Positions 1 to 8,431 of a DNA stretch of 64,000 nucleotides are shown here, piece after piece. The stretch comes from UM-FILTER-47-13 sp964445195 (GTDB lineage: Bacteria; Pseudomonadota; Alphaproteobacteria; Micavibrionales; Micavibrionaceae): the NCBI GenBank assembly GCA_964445195.1, contig CAYUKA010000002.1, forward strand, positions 62,001-126,000, read 5' to 3'. Numbering within the stretch: the first letter of the stretch is position 1; each line of letters begins with the position of its first letter. Under the pieces are notes generated by a model. It did not search any database. It had not been told where the DNA came from and was given only the letters and a program-made list of their open reading frames with translations. The translations under genes and the position numbers were made by a program.

Positions 1-1
1 C

Positions 2-1405
2 TATCGCGACGAAGTGTCTGAAACGACACAGCGTGTTGAAGCGTTGAATGTGACACTGTCTTCTTTTGCCCCGGGGGCGGCGGCGCCGTTATCTGTGTCT
101 GGCCGGGCGCTGATTGCCGGTGGTGTCACCGTATCTTTTAAAGGTCAGGCTGACATGACGATGGCGCAGGATTTAAAAACCGTATCCCTGGCCGGGCTGG
201 ATGCGGATTTTGACATGACTCGTGACGGCGCGAGCGGGACGTTCAGCGGTGCTGTCAATGGCGCGGCGGTCATCGATTTGACTGGCGGGACAGTGGCGCT
301 GCAGCCGGGGCAGGTGACATTGCCGGGCGCGGTTTTGGCCGTTGAAGGAACGTATGGCTGGGCGCCGGCGCGTCTGGATATGACAGTGAATGCCGATCGT
401 ATCGATTTCGATACAATGCTGGCGGCGATGCCAGTGGTCGAGGCTGAGGACGGGACAGCTGGCGGTGCTGATTTCAGCGCGTTGGCCGGCTTGCTTGAGA
501 CGATGGCGGTGAATGGCCGGGTGGCGATCGATGCGGCCCACGTTATGGGTCTCGAAGCAACCGATATTCAAATGACAGCCGCCGGCCAGCCGGGAACGCT
601 CACTCTGGATCCTGTCAGCATGACTTTGTATGAGGGAACTTACACGGGCCGCAGCATACTGGCTGCACGTGGCGGCCGTCTGTCCTACAGTGAGGCCGGG
701 CAGATTGAGAATGTGGCTCTGGGGCCATTGCTGACAGACCTCACGAAGCAGCAAACCCTGACCGGTACGGCCGGGCTGACTTATGATGTCACCGCATCCG
801 GCAACACGCTGGCGGCGATGATGGCCAGTCTCGGCGGTACGGCGGAGATGATCGTCACCGATGGTACAATCGAGTACGGCCAGATTTCGCGGCGTATCAA
901 TCAGGCGGTCGCCTTTTTCGAGCAGGCGCGACTGATTGATAATCCCGACGAGATCGTCGAATTTACATCGCTGAAGGCGACATTTACCGGGCGTGATGGT
1001 GTGCTGCGTAATAACGACTTGCTGTTGCTGGCCCCGGCCAGCCATGCCCGCGGGGCAGGGACGGTTGATCTGGGCGGCAGTACGGTTGACTACGCTGTCC
1101 GGGTCGGTCTGGGCAATACGCAGCAGGCGATAGAAAGCGCCGCGCAGCTGCCGTTGCGAATCAGCGGCCCCCTGACCGCACCGTCTTACAGCCTTGATGT
1201 GCAGGCTCTGTTGCGTGAGCAGGCTGGCGCACAAATTGAAGAGAAAAAGCAGGAGCTGCTGGGCCGGGCACTGGATGAGATTGGCCTTGGCGGGGGTGAT
1301 GAAGCGGCATCTGACGCGGCGGCGCCGGCTGACGAAGCTGCCGGCTCTGACGGCCGGGCGCCGATTGATCCTGCGCAGGTTCTGGATGGGCTGTTTGGCA
1401 ACTGA
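2..1405 (+). CDS. AsmA family protein, C-terminal part (5' end outside window)
   Basis: The reading frame is open from base 2, so the window begins inside the gene; the GTG at 14 is an internal Val codon rather than a proven start. The visible 467 residues are the repetitive, beta-rich, Gly/Thr-rich kind of sequence found in AsmA-like envelope proteins. The C-terminal AsmA signature region is clear: LTGTAGLTYDVTASG, then a GGTAEMIVTDGTI segment, then an LPLRISGPLTAPSYSLD ending. AsmA/TamB-type proteins are inner-membrane-anchored periplasmic proteins linked to outer-membrane assembly and lipid transport. The last 50 residues are Ala/Asp-rich and probably disordered. The gene is followed 40 bp later by a strong terminator, so it ends its transcription unit. 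Confidence 0.8.
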   Translation, partial: YRDEVSETTQRVEALNVTLSSFAPGAAAPLSVSGRALIAGGVTVSFKGQADMTMAQDLKTVSLAGLDADFDMTRDGASGTFSGAVNGAAVIDLTGGTVALQPGQVTLPGAVLAVEGTYGWAPARLDMTVNADRIDFDTMLAAMPVVEAEDGTAGGADFSALAGLLETMAVNGRVAIDAAHVMGLEATDIQMTAAGQPGTLTLDPVSMTLYEGTYTGRSILAARGGRLSYSEAGQIENVALGPLLTDLTKQQTLTGTAGLTYDVTASGNTLAAMMASLGGTAEMIVTDGTIEYGQISRRINQAVAFFEQARLIDNPDEIVEFTSLKATFTGRDGVLRNNDLLLLAPASHARGAGTVDLGGSTVDYAVRVGLGNTQQAIESAAQLPLRISGPLTAPSYSLDVQALLREQAGAQIEEKKQELLGRALDEIGLGGGDEAASDAAAPADEAAGSDGRAPIDPAQVLDGLFGN

Positions 1406-1445
1406 TAGCCGAGGGGCCCGATTGGAAAAGCGTTTATTAAGAATT

Positions 1446-1472
1446 CGGGGGTTGATGACCCCCGTTTTTTTT
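1446..1472 (+). terminator. Rho-independent terminator after the AsmA-like gene
   Basis: Perfect CGGGGG/CCCCCG stem (1446-1451 with 1459-1464), 7-nt loop, followed directly by eight T residues. It lies between the AsmA-like stop and the start of the IalB-family gene only about 15 bp further on, so the latter either uses read-through or has a promoter overlapping this hairpin. Confidence 0.9.
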
Positions 1473-1487
1473 GCCAAGAATAGGGCG

Positions 1488-2018
1488 ATGACAGATAATA
1501 TGCTTCACAAACTTATGGTTCATAAATTCAAAATTATTTTCGCTGTGGTGCTGATTATGGCGCTGTCCGGGGTTGTCGCCATGAATGGCCAGCCCGTTGC
1601 CAGCCAGGAGGAGGAACCGGCTTCGATGTGGTCGGTGCGCTGTAATGACGGTGAAAATGGCCATTGTGAAATTTTCCAGCGCCTGATCGTTCGTGAGACC
1701 GGGCAGCGGGTTGTTGAATTTGCGATCGGTTTTCCGGAAAAAGGGCAGCCGGCGCGTGGTGTGATGATTCTGCCGCTTGGTGTACTGCTGACTGAAGGCG
1801 TTAAAATGAAGGTTGATGACGGCCAGGTCTTTTCATTTCAGGTCCGGTTCTGTAGCCCGGATGGCTGTTTTGCCTATGTAAACCTGAATGACGATCTGCT
1901 GGGCCTGATGGGTAGTGGCGATACGGCGCGCATCAGCTTCCAGAATCCCAGCGGCGAGACGATGAATGTTGATTTGCCATTGGTTGGTTTTGACAAATCC
2001 CTGCAGGAAATTTCCTGA
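1488..2018 (+). CDS. Invasion-associated locus B (IalB) family protein
   Basis: A 176-residue protein from ATG 1488; in-frame ATGs at 1500 and a few codons later are alternatives. A hydrophobic segment at about residues 13-32 (KIIFAVVLIMALSGVVA) acts as a signal peptide or anchor. The mature part shows the IalB pattern: an N-terminal W-x-V-x-C pair (SVRCNDGENGHC), a repeated hydrophobic core (VMILPLGVLLTEGV) and a second Cys pair (RFCSPDGC). IalB proteins are periplasmic or outer-membrane-associated and almost confined to Alphaproteobacteria; most members have no proven biochemical role. A longer reading starting at 1194 runs through the terminator and overlaps the preceding gene, so I rejected it. 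Confidence 0.82.
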   Translation: MTDNMLHKLMVHKFKIIFAVVLIMALSGVVAMNGQPVASQEEEPASMWSVRCNDGENGHCEIFQRLIVRETGQRVVEFAIGFPEKGQPARGVMILPLGVLLTEGVKMKVDDGQVFSFQVRFCSPDGCFAYVNLNDDLLGLMGSGDTARISFQNPSGETMNVDLPLVGFDKSLQEIS

Positions 2019-2372
2019 TCTACTCCCGGTATGTGGTTCCAATATTTTCAGTATAATGAGTTGGGCAGGCCCAAATTATATGAAAAAACAATATGATGCA
2101 TAAATGCAACAGCTGTGTTTCTTTTTGTGTATTTTTTCATTTTTCCGCTTGGAGGCCCAGGAAAGCCCTGTTAAAACAGAAAAGTCTTTTAAGTCCGGAT
2201 TTAAAAGACGGTTCATTTTTTAAGAGCCATCCAATTGACTAGCCTGTAAAGAATTCTACATGCGCGCGAATATGTTGCAGTTTTCTGGTTTGTCCGCCCT
2301 GCGCCCAGGTGCAGAGCGGCTTTTTGTCATTCCACTTGCTTTGATTCTTTGAGTTTAAGGAGAGAAACTAAA
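2019..2372 (+). promoter_or_regulatory. Intergenic region upstream of the autotransporter
   Basis: This 354-bp AT-rich stretch holds no convincing gene. It contains a perfect 9-bp inverted repeat, GTCTTTTAA (2184-2192) with TTAAAAGAC (2201-2209), separated by 8 nt. About 25 bp downstream is a possible promoter, TTGACT (2235-2240) with a weak TACATG (2257-2262) at 16-bp spacing. The inverted repeat could be an operator or an mRNA hairpin. The autotransporter RBS (AAGGAG, 2357-2362) stands 10 bp before its ATG. The promoter is only a pattern match. Confidence 0.35.
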
Positions 2373-5300
2373 ATGAAGATCGATCTGAAAAAAATCCTTT
2401 TGGCCGGTACGGCGATTGTCGCATTCGGTGCTGTTACGGTGCCGGCGGGTCAGGCGCAGGCGCAGTGTGTTACGACAGGTAATATCAATGCCAATTGTGA
2501 TTTCACGGAGCCGGCTACGACAGGGGCGATTACCATTGATAATGGGGTGGCGGTCAATTTCAATTCTGCCGGCAATACGATCAGCATCGTTAACACTATT
2601 GACGGTTCCGCGGCTGATGGCGATGGTTCGTTGACGACGGCCGGTAACGGCACGACGGTCCTGCAGGAGGCGAACGTTGGTGCGACGACGGCTCCTGGTG
2701 CTCTGACAATCAATGCCGGTGACGTCTGGTTGATTTCAGGTGGTAACCTGTCTCTCTCATCTGCCGGTGCTCTGAACATCAATGGCGGCACGCTCAGCTT
2801 TGGTAGCGGCGGTTCGACGATTGGTTCGGATACTGCTGAGGCCGGTATGGCGTTTACGGGTGGCTCCGCGGCCGATACGGTGGTGTTTGCCAGCCAGGGT
2901 GTTGGCGTAGGTGGTGCGTTTGCGGCGAACACGATTTATGCCAGTGCGTTCAACCTCGCCGGCGGTAACGATGTTGTTAACTTTGCGTCCGGCAACGGTA
3001 TGATTTTTGCCAGTTCTTTCACGATGGGCGCGGGTAACGATACTGTAACGTTCGTTTCAGGTAGTCTTGATACGACTGCCGGTGCTGCTGGCGTGTTTGA
3101 TCTGGGATCCGGTAATGATACCCTGGTATTCAGTTCAACGCCCGCGGGTGATGGCGATGCAACCGGCATTGTGAATGTTGATTCTTTCACGGCCGGTAGC
3201 GGTAACGATACGGTTACCTTTGAAAATGCAGAAGCCACGTTCACTACCAATGGTGGAAACTTTGATCTGGGCACCGGTAACGATACTCTGACCATGTCCA
3301 GTGGCTCGATCGTAACGGGTGGCGGCAACTTCCTGGCCGGTGACGGCAGCGACACCATCACTTTTGCTTCTGCTGCGGCAGGCAGTGTCGACGGTGCCGG
3401 TATTCGTGGTGGCCGTATTGATCTCGGCGGCGGTAATTTTGACTTAGGATCCGGTAGCGATACTGTGACATTCGTTTCAGGCTCCGGCGGAATCTTGAAC
3501 GCCAATCAGATTGATGGTGGTTCTGGTACCGATACCATTAACTTTAACAGTGGTAACGGTTTTGGTGATTACACAATCAGCACCGACATTGTTAATGTTG
3601 AAGCGATTAATGTCGGCGATGCGGCTGTGCTTACCCTCAACGATAGCGTAACCGGCGGTACGATTACGCTAGGTAGCGGTTCAGCCCTGACCTATGATGA
3701 CGGCGATACTGGTGAGACGATCAGCGCCAACATCACAGGGGCGACGGGTGCTAACCAGGTTCAAACCATTACGCTGACTGCGGGTACCATTTCCGGCAAT
3801 ATCAATCTGGGTGATGGTGACGACGTGATTAACTACAATAGTGGTTCCATCACAGGCACGATGGCGTTTGGTACCGGCAATGATACGCTGGCTATTAATG
3901 CCCCGGGTGCAGAGCCTGTAAATATCGTTGCCGCTGTCTCGGGTCTGGAAACGGCAACAATTGCTGCCGGTGACACAGTCAACTTGAGTGCGGCTGTCAC
4001 AGGTGTTGATGATGCTGATGACACAGGTTTCAGTGTCGGTACAGGTACATTGAACATTAATAACGGTGGATCGATTGACGGTGCCATTCATGGTGCCGGC
4101 GGTGGTACGGTCAACTTCGGCGCCGACAATAATGGCGGGACGTTTACGCTGGGCGGCATCATCGAAGATCTCCAGCTGGTCGTCACGAGCGGTACGGTTA
4201 ATACCAACAGCTTTGATCTTGGTGGTAACAATGCCCTTGCCAGCCTGACGGTCGGTGACGGCGGCGGCGATGCCATCTTTATTGCCTCCAGTAACGTCAT
4301 AACCGCTGGTGCGTTGGCTCTGAACTCGGCGACATTGCGCGTTAATGCAGGCAATATCGTGACCGCGGCCACTTATAACGAAGCGGCTGCCACGGACGGC
4401 AACTTTGTTATCGAAGTTGCCAACAGCACGGGCGGCATTGATGTCGGTGGCATTACCCTGACGGGTGAGGCGCTTGACGGCTTTACCACCGAGACATTCG
4501 AAATCGTTGTTGGTCCTAATTCTCTGGCCTTCACAAGCGGTGACTCGGTTGTCTTCGGTAGTGGTACTGCCGGTGCAGCGGCGCCGGGCGCAGCGAATGT
4601 CACGGAAACCAGCTTCCTCTATGACTTCACAATTGGCGCAGCCGGTAACAACCTTGTCTTGAACATTGTGACAAGTGGTTCTTTGGCAGAGTTGACAACG
4701 ACGTCAAACAACCAGGCAGTCGCTGAGGTTCTTCTGACTGACCCGGTTATTAACGCGTCAACGGATGAGACCCTGACGGCCCTGATCAGTAACCTGTCGA
4801 ACGCTTCGAACAGTGAAGAGTTCAACAATGTTCTTGAGCAGGCCCAGCCGACGATTGACGGCAGTAACGTTGCTGCGGCTGTCAATGTCGTGAACAGTTC
4901 CATGAACATTATGGTCGACCGTCTGGCGGCATTGCGGACGGGTGAAGAAGTTACAGGTATGACGACCGGTAACATGACCCAGGGTTTGCGGGCCTGGATG
5001 CAGGGCTTCGGTGCGACTGGTGAGCAGGATCGCCGCGACAACATCGACGGCTATGATTTCGATAGCTATGGTGTTGCTGTCGGTCTGGATACGGAGAACA
5101 TTGCCGAGAACACAACGCTGGGTATTGCATTCTCCTTTGCCGATACTGAAGCAGACTCCGAGAATGCCAGCCAGACCAATACCGAGATCGAAAGCTATCA
5201 GTTCACGCTGTATGGTGAGCACGAATTCCGTGACAATATCTACCTGAACGGGATGGCGGCATACACGCTGAACAGCACCGAAACGCGCCGTCAGGTTGCG

Positions 5301-5810
5301 AACGCATTTGCACGCGGTGATTATGATGCTGATCAGTTTACGTTGCGCGCTGAAGTCGGTCGTGATTACCAGTATGAAACCACGACACTGACACCGCATG
5401 TATTGGGTCACTGGACGTACTATGATGCGGAAGAGTACACGGAAACGGGTGCCGGCGCCGCTGGCAGACGGATTGACAGCGATACGCTGCACATCTTCGA
5501 ACTGGGTGTTGGTGTCGATGCGAGCTGGTTGTTCCAGAACTCTGACGGTTCCTTCTTCTCGCCGGAGTTGAGCGTTGGTTATCGCTATGACTTTGCTGAC
5601 GACAACGTTGAGATGACCTCTCAGTTCGTTGCCGGTGGCGCAAGCATCACCACAGAGGGCTTTGATCCGCAGCAGCATACCTTCAACGCCGGTGCCGGGT
5701 TTACCTACTACAGCACTGAAAACTGGGAGCTGACGGCAGAGTATGACTTCGAGTTCAAAGAGGACTTCCATTCTCATGCCGGTCTGCTGCGCGCAGGCTA
5801 CCGCTTCTAA
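2373..5810 (+). CDS. Autotransporter (type Va secretion) with RTX-like repeats in the passenger
   Basis: 1145 residues from ATG 2373, chosen over TTG 2349 because AAGGAG at 2357-2362 is ideally spaced for it. A Sec signal peptide (KKILLAGTAIVAFGA) ends near AQAQ, residue 30. The passenger, roughly residues 31-830, is rich in Gly, Asn, Thr and Ser. Between about residues 196 and 510 it repeats a motif of the form GxGNDTVTF at least nine times. A linker helix region precedes a beta-barrel domain of about 280 residues, from LRAWMQGFGATG (about residue 866) to the terminal aromatic Phe of AGYRF, as is typical for autotransporter translocators. It is probably displayed on or released from the cell surface; adhesin is the likeliest role but unproven. 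It sits alone between its own promoter region and a terminator. Confidence 0.9.
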   Translation: MKIDLKKILLAGTAIVAFGAVTVPAGQAQAQCVTTGNINANCDFTEPATTGAITIDNGVAVNFNSAGNTISIVNTIDGSAADGDGSLTTAGNGTTVLQEANVGATTAPGALTINAGDVWLISGGNLSLSSAGALNINGGTLSFGSGGSTIGSDTAEAGMAFTGGSAADTVVFASQGVGVGGAFAANTIYASAFNLAGGNDVVNFASGNGMIFASSFTMGAGNDTVTFVSGSLDTTAGAAGVFDLGSGNDTLVFSSTPAGDGDATGIVNVDSFTAGSGNDTVTFENAEATFTTNGGNFDLGTGNDTLTMSSGSIVTGGGNFLAGDGSDTITFASAAAGSVDGAGIRGGRIDLGGGNFDLGSGSDTVTFVSGSGGILNANQIDGGSGTDTINFNSGNGFGDYTISTDIVNVEAINVGDAAVLTLNDSVTGGTITLGSGSALTYDDGDTGETISANITGATGANQVQTITLTAGTISGNINLGDGDDVINYNSGSITGTMAFGTGNDTLAINAPGAEPVNIVAAVSGLETATIAAGDTVNLSAAVTGVDDADDTGFSVGTGTLNINNGGSIDGAIHGAGGGTVNFGADNNGGTFTLGGIIEDLQLVVTSGTVNTNSFDLGGNNALASLTVGDGGGDAIFIASSNVITAGALALNSATLRVNAGNIVTAATYNEAAATDGNFVIEVANSTGGIDVGGITLTGEALDGFTTETFEIVVGPNSLAFTSGDSVVFGSGTAGAAAPGAANVTETSFLYDFTIGAAGNNLVLNIVTSGSLAELTTTSNNQAVAEVLLTDPVINASTDETLTALISNLSNASNSEEFNNVLEQAQPTIDGSNVAAAVNVVNSSMNIMVDRLAALRTGEEVTGMTTGNMTQGLRAWMQGFGATGEQDRRDNIDGYDFDSYGVAVGLDTENIAENTTLGIAFSFADTEADSENASQTNTEIESYQFTLYGEHEFRDNIYLNGMAAYTLNSTETRRQVANAFARGDYDADQFTLRAEVGRDYQYETTTLTPHVLGHWTYYDAEEYTETGAGAAGRRIDSDTLHIFELGVGVDASWLFQNSDGSFFSPELSVGYRYDFADDNVEMTSQFVAGGASITTEGFDPQQHTFNAGAGFTYYSTENWELTAEYDFEFKEDFHSHAGLLRAGYRF

Positions 5811-5840
5811 ACAAAACAGTAGCGTTAACAGAGATTATAA

Positions 5841-5869
5841 AAAGCCCCGGTTTGCCGGGGCTTTTTTTA
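5841..5869 (+). terminator. Rho-independent terminator after the autotransporter
   Basis: AAAGCCCCGG-TTTG-CCGGGGCTTTTTTT: a perfect GC-rich stem with a short loop and a run of seven T residues, about 30 bp after the autotransporter stop codon. Confidence 0.95.
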
Positions 5870-5987
5870 TCGGTGGCGGTTAACGTCTTTTGAAACAGAC
5901 CCGGTCATAAAATGTAGCCACTGGGGCTTTACGGCAGCGTTTGCTGTATGCGGAAGAAGCAAAGTGCAAGGTGTACGCAGGTAGAAA

Positions 5988-6012
5988 CAGCCGCCCTGTA
6001 TAAAGGCGGCTG
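5988..6012 (-). terminator. Hairpin downstream of the hydrolase gene, probable minus-strand terminator
   Basis: Perfect 8-bp inverted repeat CAGCCGCC (5988-5995) / GGCGGCTG (6005-6012) with a 9-nt loop, 26 bp beyond the minus-strand stop codon at 6039. Read on the minus strand it is followed by a short T-rich stretch. It would end transcription of the recN-to-hydrolase gene string. Confidence 0.6.
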
Positions 6013-6038
6013 CTTTGAAACAGTCATGTGAATGATAA

Positions 6039-6920
6039 TTATTGCGTTTTGTTACAATCAAGCGGTGCGTCAAGCAGGGCCGGCCAGATATTCACCCAGC
6101 CATCTTCGTGGTCGACTTTTTTCACCATGCTGGAACGAATGCAGGTTGTGGGTCCGGCTGCTGCACGGAACGAATCGAATACGGCGGGGGTTACGACCTC
6201 ATCCCACTCGCCGATAAAGTGATGTTGCGGCACGGCGGCGATCTGCGCTGCGGAACCGGCCGGGTTCAATGATTTCGGCATCGGCGAAACTTCATGCATA
6301 CGGTTCAGCACGTCATGATCAAGATTGCCGGCTACCGTGCGCAGGGTCAGCACATCATCGCGTTGTGTGGTTAGCAACGCGGCAACGGCCCCACCGCCGG
6401 AAAAACCAACCAAGTGAAAGCCGGTCAGATCGTATTTGCGTTTCATATCGTCCAGGGCGGCATCCATAGCATTGATCACTTCCGGTGAAAAACGCTCGGA
6501 TGTCCAGTATTTCCAGTCATCGCCCCGGCAGCCCCCGCCGTCAGTGAGGCCGCTATATTGGCATGGCCGCGCGAGATAAATGACATTTTTGGACGAATCA
6601 CGTGTTGCCAGATGCAGTGCCACAGGATTACGTGGCGTCGGATTAAGCGACGGACGGTTTTTACTAACCCAGGCGACACCATCGCCTTCGATGTAAATCG
6701 TTGCCGGCGCGCCTTTCTGGTGCACACGCTCATAGGCGGTGAGCATAAAAGGCTCACTGCGAATCTGGCGGTGAAGCATGAATGACGGCGTCGCCAGGCG
6801 TTTCGCCGTTTCAAGCCGGAGTTCCTGCATATCAAAGTAGCAGCCGTTTAAGGCTGTACCGGCAGAGAGAACGGCAGCGGCACAGAGTGTACGAAATTTC
6901 AGGGATCGGGAATATGTCAT
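6039..6920 (-). CDS. Alpha/beta-hydrolase fold lipoprotein
   Basis: 293 residues. The N-terminus has a basic stretch, a hydrophobic core (TLCAAAVLSAGTA) and a lipobox-like LNGC at residues 24-27, so it is probably lipid-anchored in the envelope. The core resembles a serine alpha/beta hydrolase: IYIEGDG as an oxyanion-type loop, the nucleophile elbow GFSGGG (about residue 174), an acidic residue in GEWDEVV, and a C-terminal His in VDHEDGW. Substrate is unknown. It follows the second lipoprotein gene by 65 bp on the same strand, downstream of xthA, and is probably the last gene of that unit. The fold is well supported; the exact family is not. Confidence 0.72.
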   Translation of the reverse strand: MTYSRSLKFRTLCAAAVLSAGTALNGCYFDMQELRLETAKRLATPSFMLHRQIRSEPFMLTAYERVHQKGAPATIYIEGDGVAWVSKNRPSLNPTPRNPVALHLATRDSSKNVIYLARPCQYSGLTDGGGCRGDDWKYWTSERFSPEVINAMDAALDDMKRKYDLTGFHLVGFSGGGAVAALLTTQRDDVLTLRTVAGNLDHDVLNRMHEVSPMPKSLNPAGSAAQIAAVPQHHFIGEWDEVVTPAVFDSFRAAAGPTTCIRSSMVKKVDHEDGWVNIWPALLDAPLDCNKTQ

Positions 6921-6985
6921 CGATGGAATCCGTTTTTGAAGTCAAAAGAATCTTTGTCTCTTTCTTTTTTACCATGACTGAGCCC

Positions 6986-7633
6986 TTAAGGAGAAGCGGT
7001 GATTGCGCTTTTCGCTATAGCGGGCCGCCAGCCGCGGTACCAGTGTGCCAGCGGGGCAATCATTGCCGGGTGGCCGTTATCATGGAACCAGCTGTCAACG
7101 GCAAAGGACTCACCTGTTTCCCGCTCAATAATCACGGCTGTCTGATGTGGTCCCAGACCGCCGCCAAACAGCGGTAGCCGGGCCGTTGGCGCACCGGGCG
7201 TATGGTGTGCCAGCCATCCTTTGCGGTCGAGCAACGCAAGATAGATCGTGGTGTTAACGCTCTCGTCAACGCAGTCATGCTGGTCATCACCGAGCTTATG
7301 GTATGTGCCGCGCCTGTCTGCTTCACTGCCGGTTTTTGCACCGACAGCCTGCTCGAACAGGCCGATAGCGGCAGCGATCTGTGCGCGTTCCTGCGCGGCG
7401 TCGGTCGCGGGCGGCGAAAATAAGGCTTCCAGCGCCTGCCAGTCCGGCTCACCCAGTATCAGGTCATCATCAATCAGGCGGCAGCCATAGCCACGGCAAT
7501 GCTGGAAACGGGCCGGCTCGATCTTTGTAACGCCCTTGCGGGCCAGGTAGCTGCTGTAATCGGTATTATGATGAAGGCCGCTACAGCCGGTCAGGAAACA
7601 GAGCGCACTGAAGACAAGCCAGTTCAGGCGCAT
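6986..7633 (-). CDS. Lipoprotein with a possible papain-like Cys-His-Asp triad
   Basis: 215 residues with a clear lipoprotein signal (lipobox LTGC, Cys17). The mature protein contains HDCVDESVNTTIYL (Cys at about 120), then LGPHQTAVII (His) and FAVDSWF (Asp), in the order and spacing of transglutaminase-like or papain-fold enzymes. I infer an envelope cysteine hydrolase or transglutaminase-like protein; it could also be a catalytically dead member. Its ATG overlaps the xthA TGA by one base (TGATG), so translation is probably coupled to xthA. Confidence 0.65.
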   Translation of the reverse strand: MRLNWLVFSALCFLTGCSGLHHNTDYSSYLARKGVTKIEPARFQHCRGYGCRLIDDDLILGEPDWQALEALFSPPATDAAQERAQIAAAIGLFEQAVGAKTGSEADRRGTYHKLGDDQHDCVDESVNTTIYLALLDRKGWLAHHTPGAPTARLPLFGGGLGPHQTAVIIERETGESFAVDSWFHDNGHPAMIAPLAHWYRGWRPAIAKSAITASP

Positions 7634-8397
7634 CAGGCTGCCAGCTCCACTATGATCGGTGTATGATCGGAGGCTTTCTCGCGGCCGCGGGGTGCACTGT
7701 CGATCACACAGCGCGCCAGCTTGTCGGCCGCTTGCGGTGAGAGCAGGAAATGGTCGATCCGGATGCCTTTATTGGCCGGCCAGGCACCGCCCTGATAATC
7801 CCAGAATGTGTATTGGGCGGCCCGGCTGTCATGGACGCGCAGCGCATCTGTAAAGCCGAGATTCAGTAAGGCCCGCAGCTTTTGGCGGCTTTCCGGCCGG
7901 AACAGGGCGTCATCACGCCAGGCGGCCGGGTCATGACAATCTTTGTCTTCAGGGATGATATTGAAATCACCGCCGATTACCACCGGCGTTTCGGCGGCGC
8001 GCAGACCGGCGAGGCGGGTTTTCAGACGCGCCAGCCAGCCGAGCTTGTAGGTGAATTTATCGCTATCGACCGGGTTGCCATTGGGCGCATAGATGTTAAT
8101 GACCCGCCAGCCGCCAATATCGGCCTCAATATAGCGGGCTTGCTCGTCAGCCGGGTCGCCGGGCAGGTTTTCAGCCTTTATGGTGATAGGCGCGCGGCTC
8201 AGGATGGCAACGCCGTTATAGGCTTTTTGCGGCACGGCGGCGCCGTGATAACCGGCTTTCCGGAAATGATCAAAAGGGAAATCGAGGCCCTTCAGTTCCT
8301 GTAACAGCAGCACATCAGGTTGCTGTGCCGCCAGCCAGTCGGTAACATGAGGCAGGCGGGCCTTGATCGAATTGACATTCCAGCTGGCAATGCGCAT
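7633..8397 (-). CDS. xthA: Exodeoxyribonuclease III
   Basis: 254 residues, normal for ExoIII, a Mg-dependent AP endonuclease and 3'-5' exonuclease of base-excision repair. The family signatures are present in order: IASWNVNSIKAR at the N-terminus, LLLQELK with the metal-binding Glu, YNGVAILSR, INIYAPNGNP, GGDFNIIPEDKD, WPANKGIRIDHFL, and the C-terminal SDHTPIIVEL with the catalytic His. It lies 34 bp downstream of recN and overlaps the following lipoprotein gene by one base. A repair pairing with recN makes functional sense, while the downstream lipoproteins look like passengers in the same transcript. Confidence 0.95.
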   Translation of the reverse strand: MRIASWNVNSIKARLPHVTDWLAAQQPDVLLLQELKGLDFPFDHFRKAGYHGAAVPQKAYNGVAILSRAPITIKAENLPGDPADEQARYIEADIGGWRVINIYAPNGNPVDSDKFTYKLGWLARLKTRLAGLRAAETPVVIGGDFNIIPEDKDCHDPAAWRDDALFRPESRQKLRALLNLGFTDALRVHDSRAAQYTFWDYQGGAWPANKGIRIDHFLLSPQAADKLARCVIDSAPRGREKASDHTPIIVELAA

Positions 8398-8431
8398 GGA
8401 TCAATAGACGCTACGGGTAAGTATTAAACAA

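Noticed and set aside
1194..1487. N-terminal extension of the IalB gene
   Set aside because: It overlaps the AsmA-like gene and crosses a strong terminator; the added residues are Arg-rich and not signal-like.
2940..3930. Repeated DNA motifs in the autotransporter passenger as a possible CRISPR array
   Set aside because: Repeats are imperfect, in frame and encode GNDT motifs; there are no spacers of constant length and no cas genes.
4758..5777. 339-residue open frame antisense to the autotransporter barrel
   Set aside because: Shadow of the real gene; no ribosome site, no family resemblance, and Cys/Arg-rich composition typical of reverse-frame reading.
5870..6040. Possible tRNA or small RNA gene
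   Set aside because: Only the hairpin at 5988-6012 is structured; no cloverleaf or RNA promoter is seen. No tRNA or rRNA was recognised anywhere in the window.
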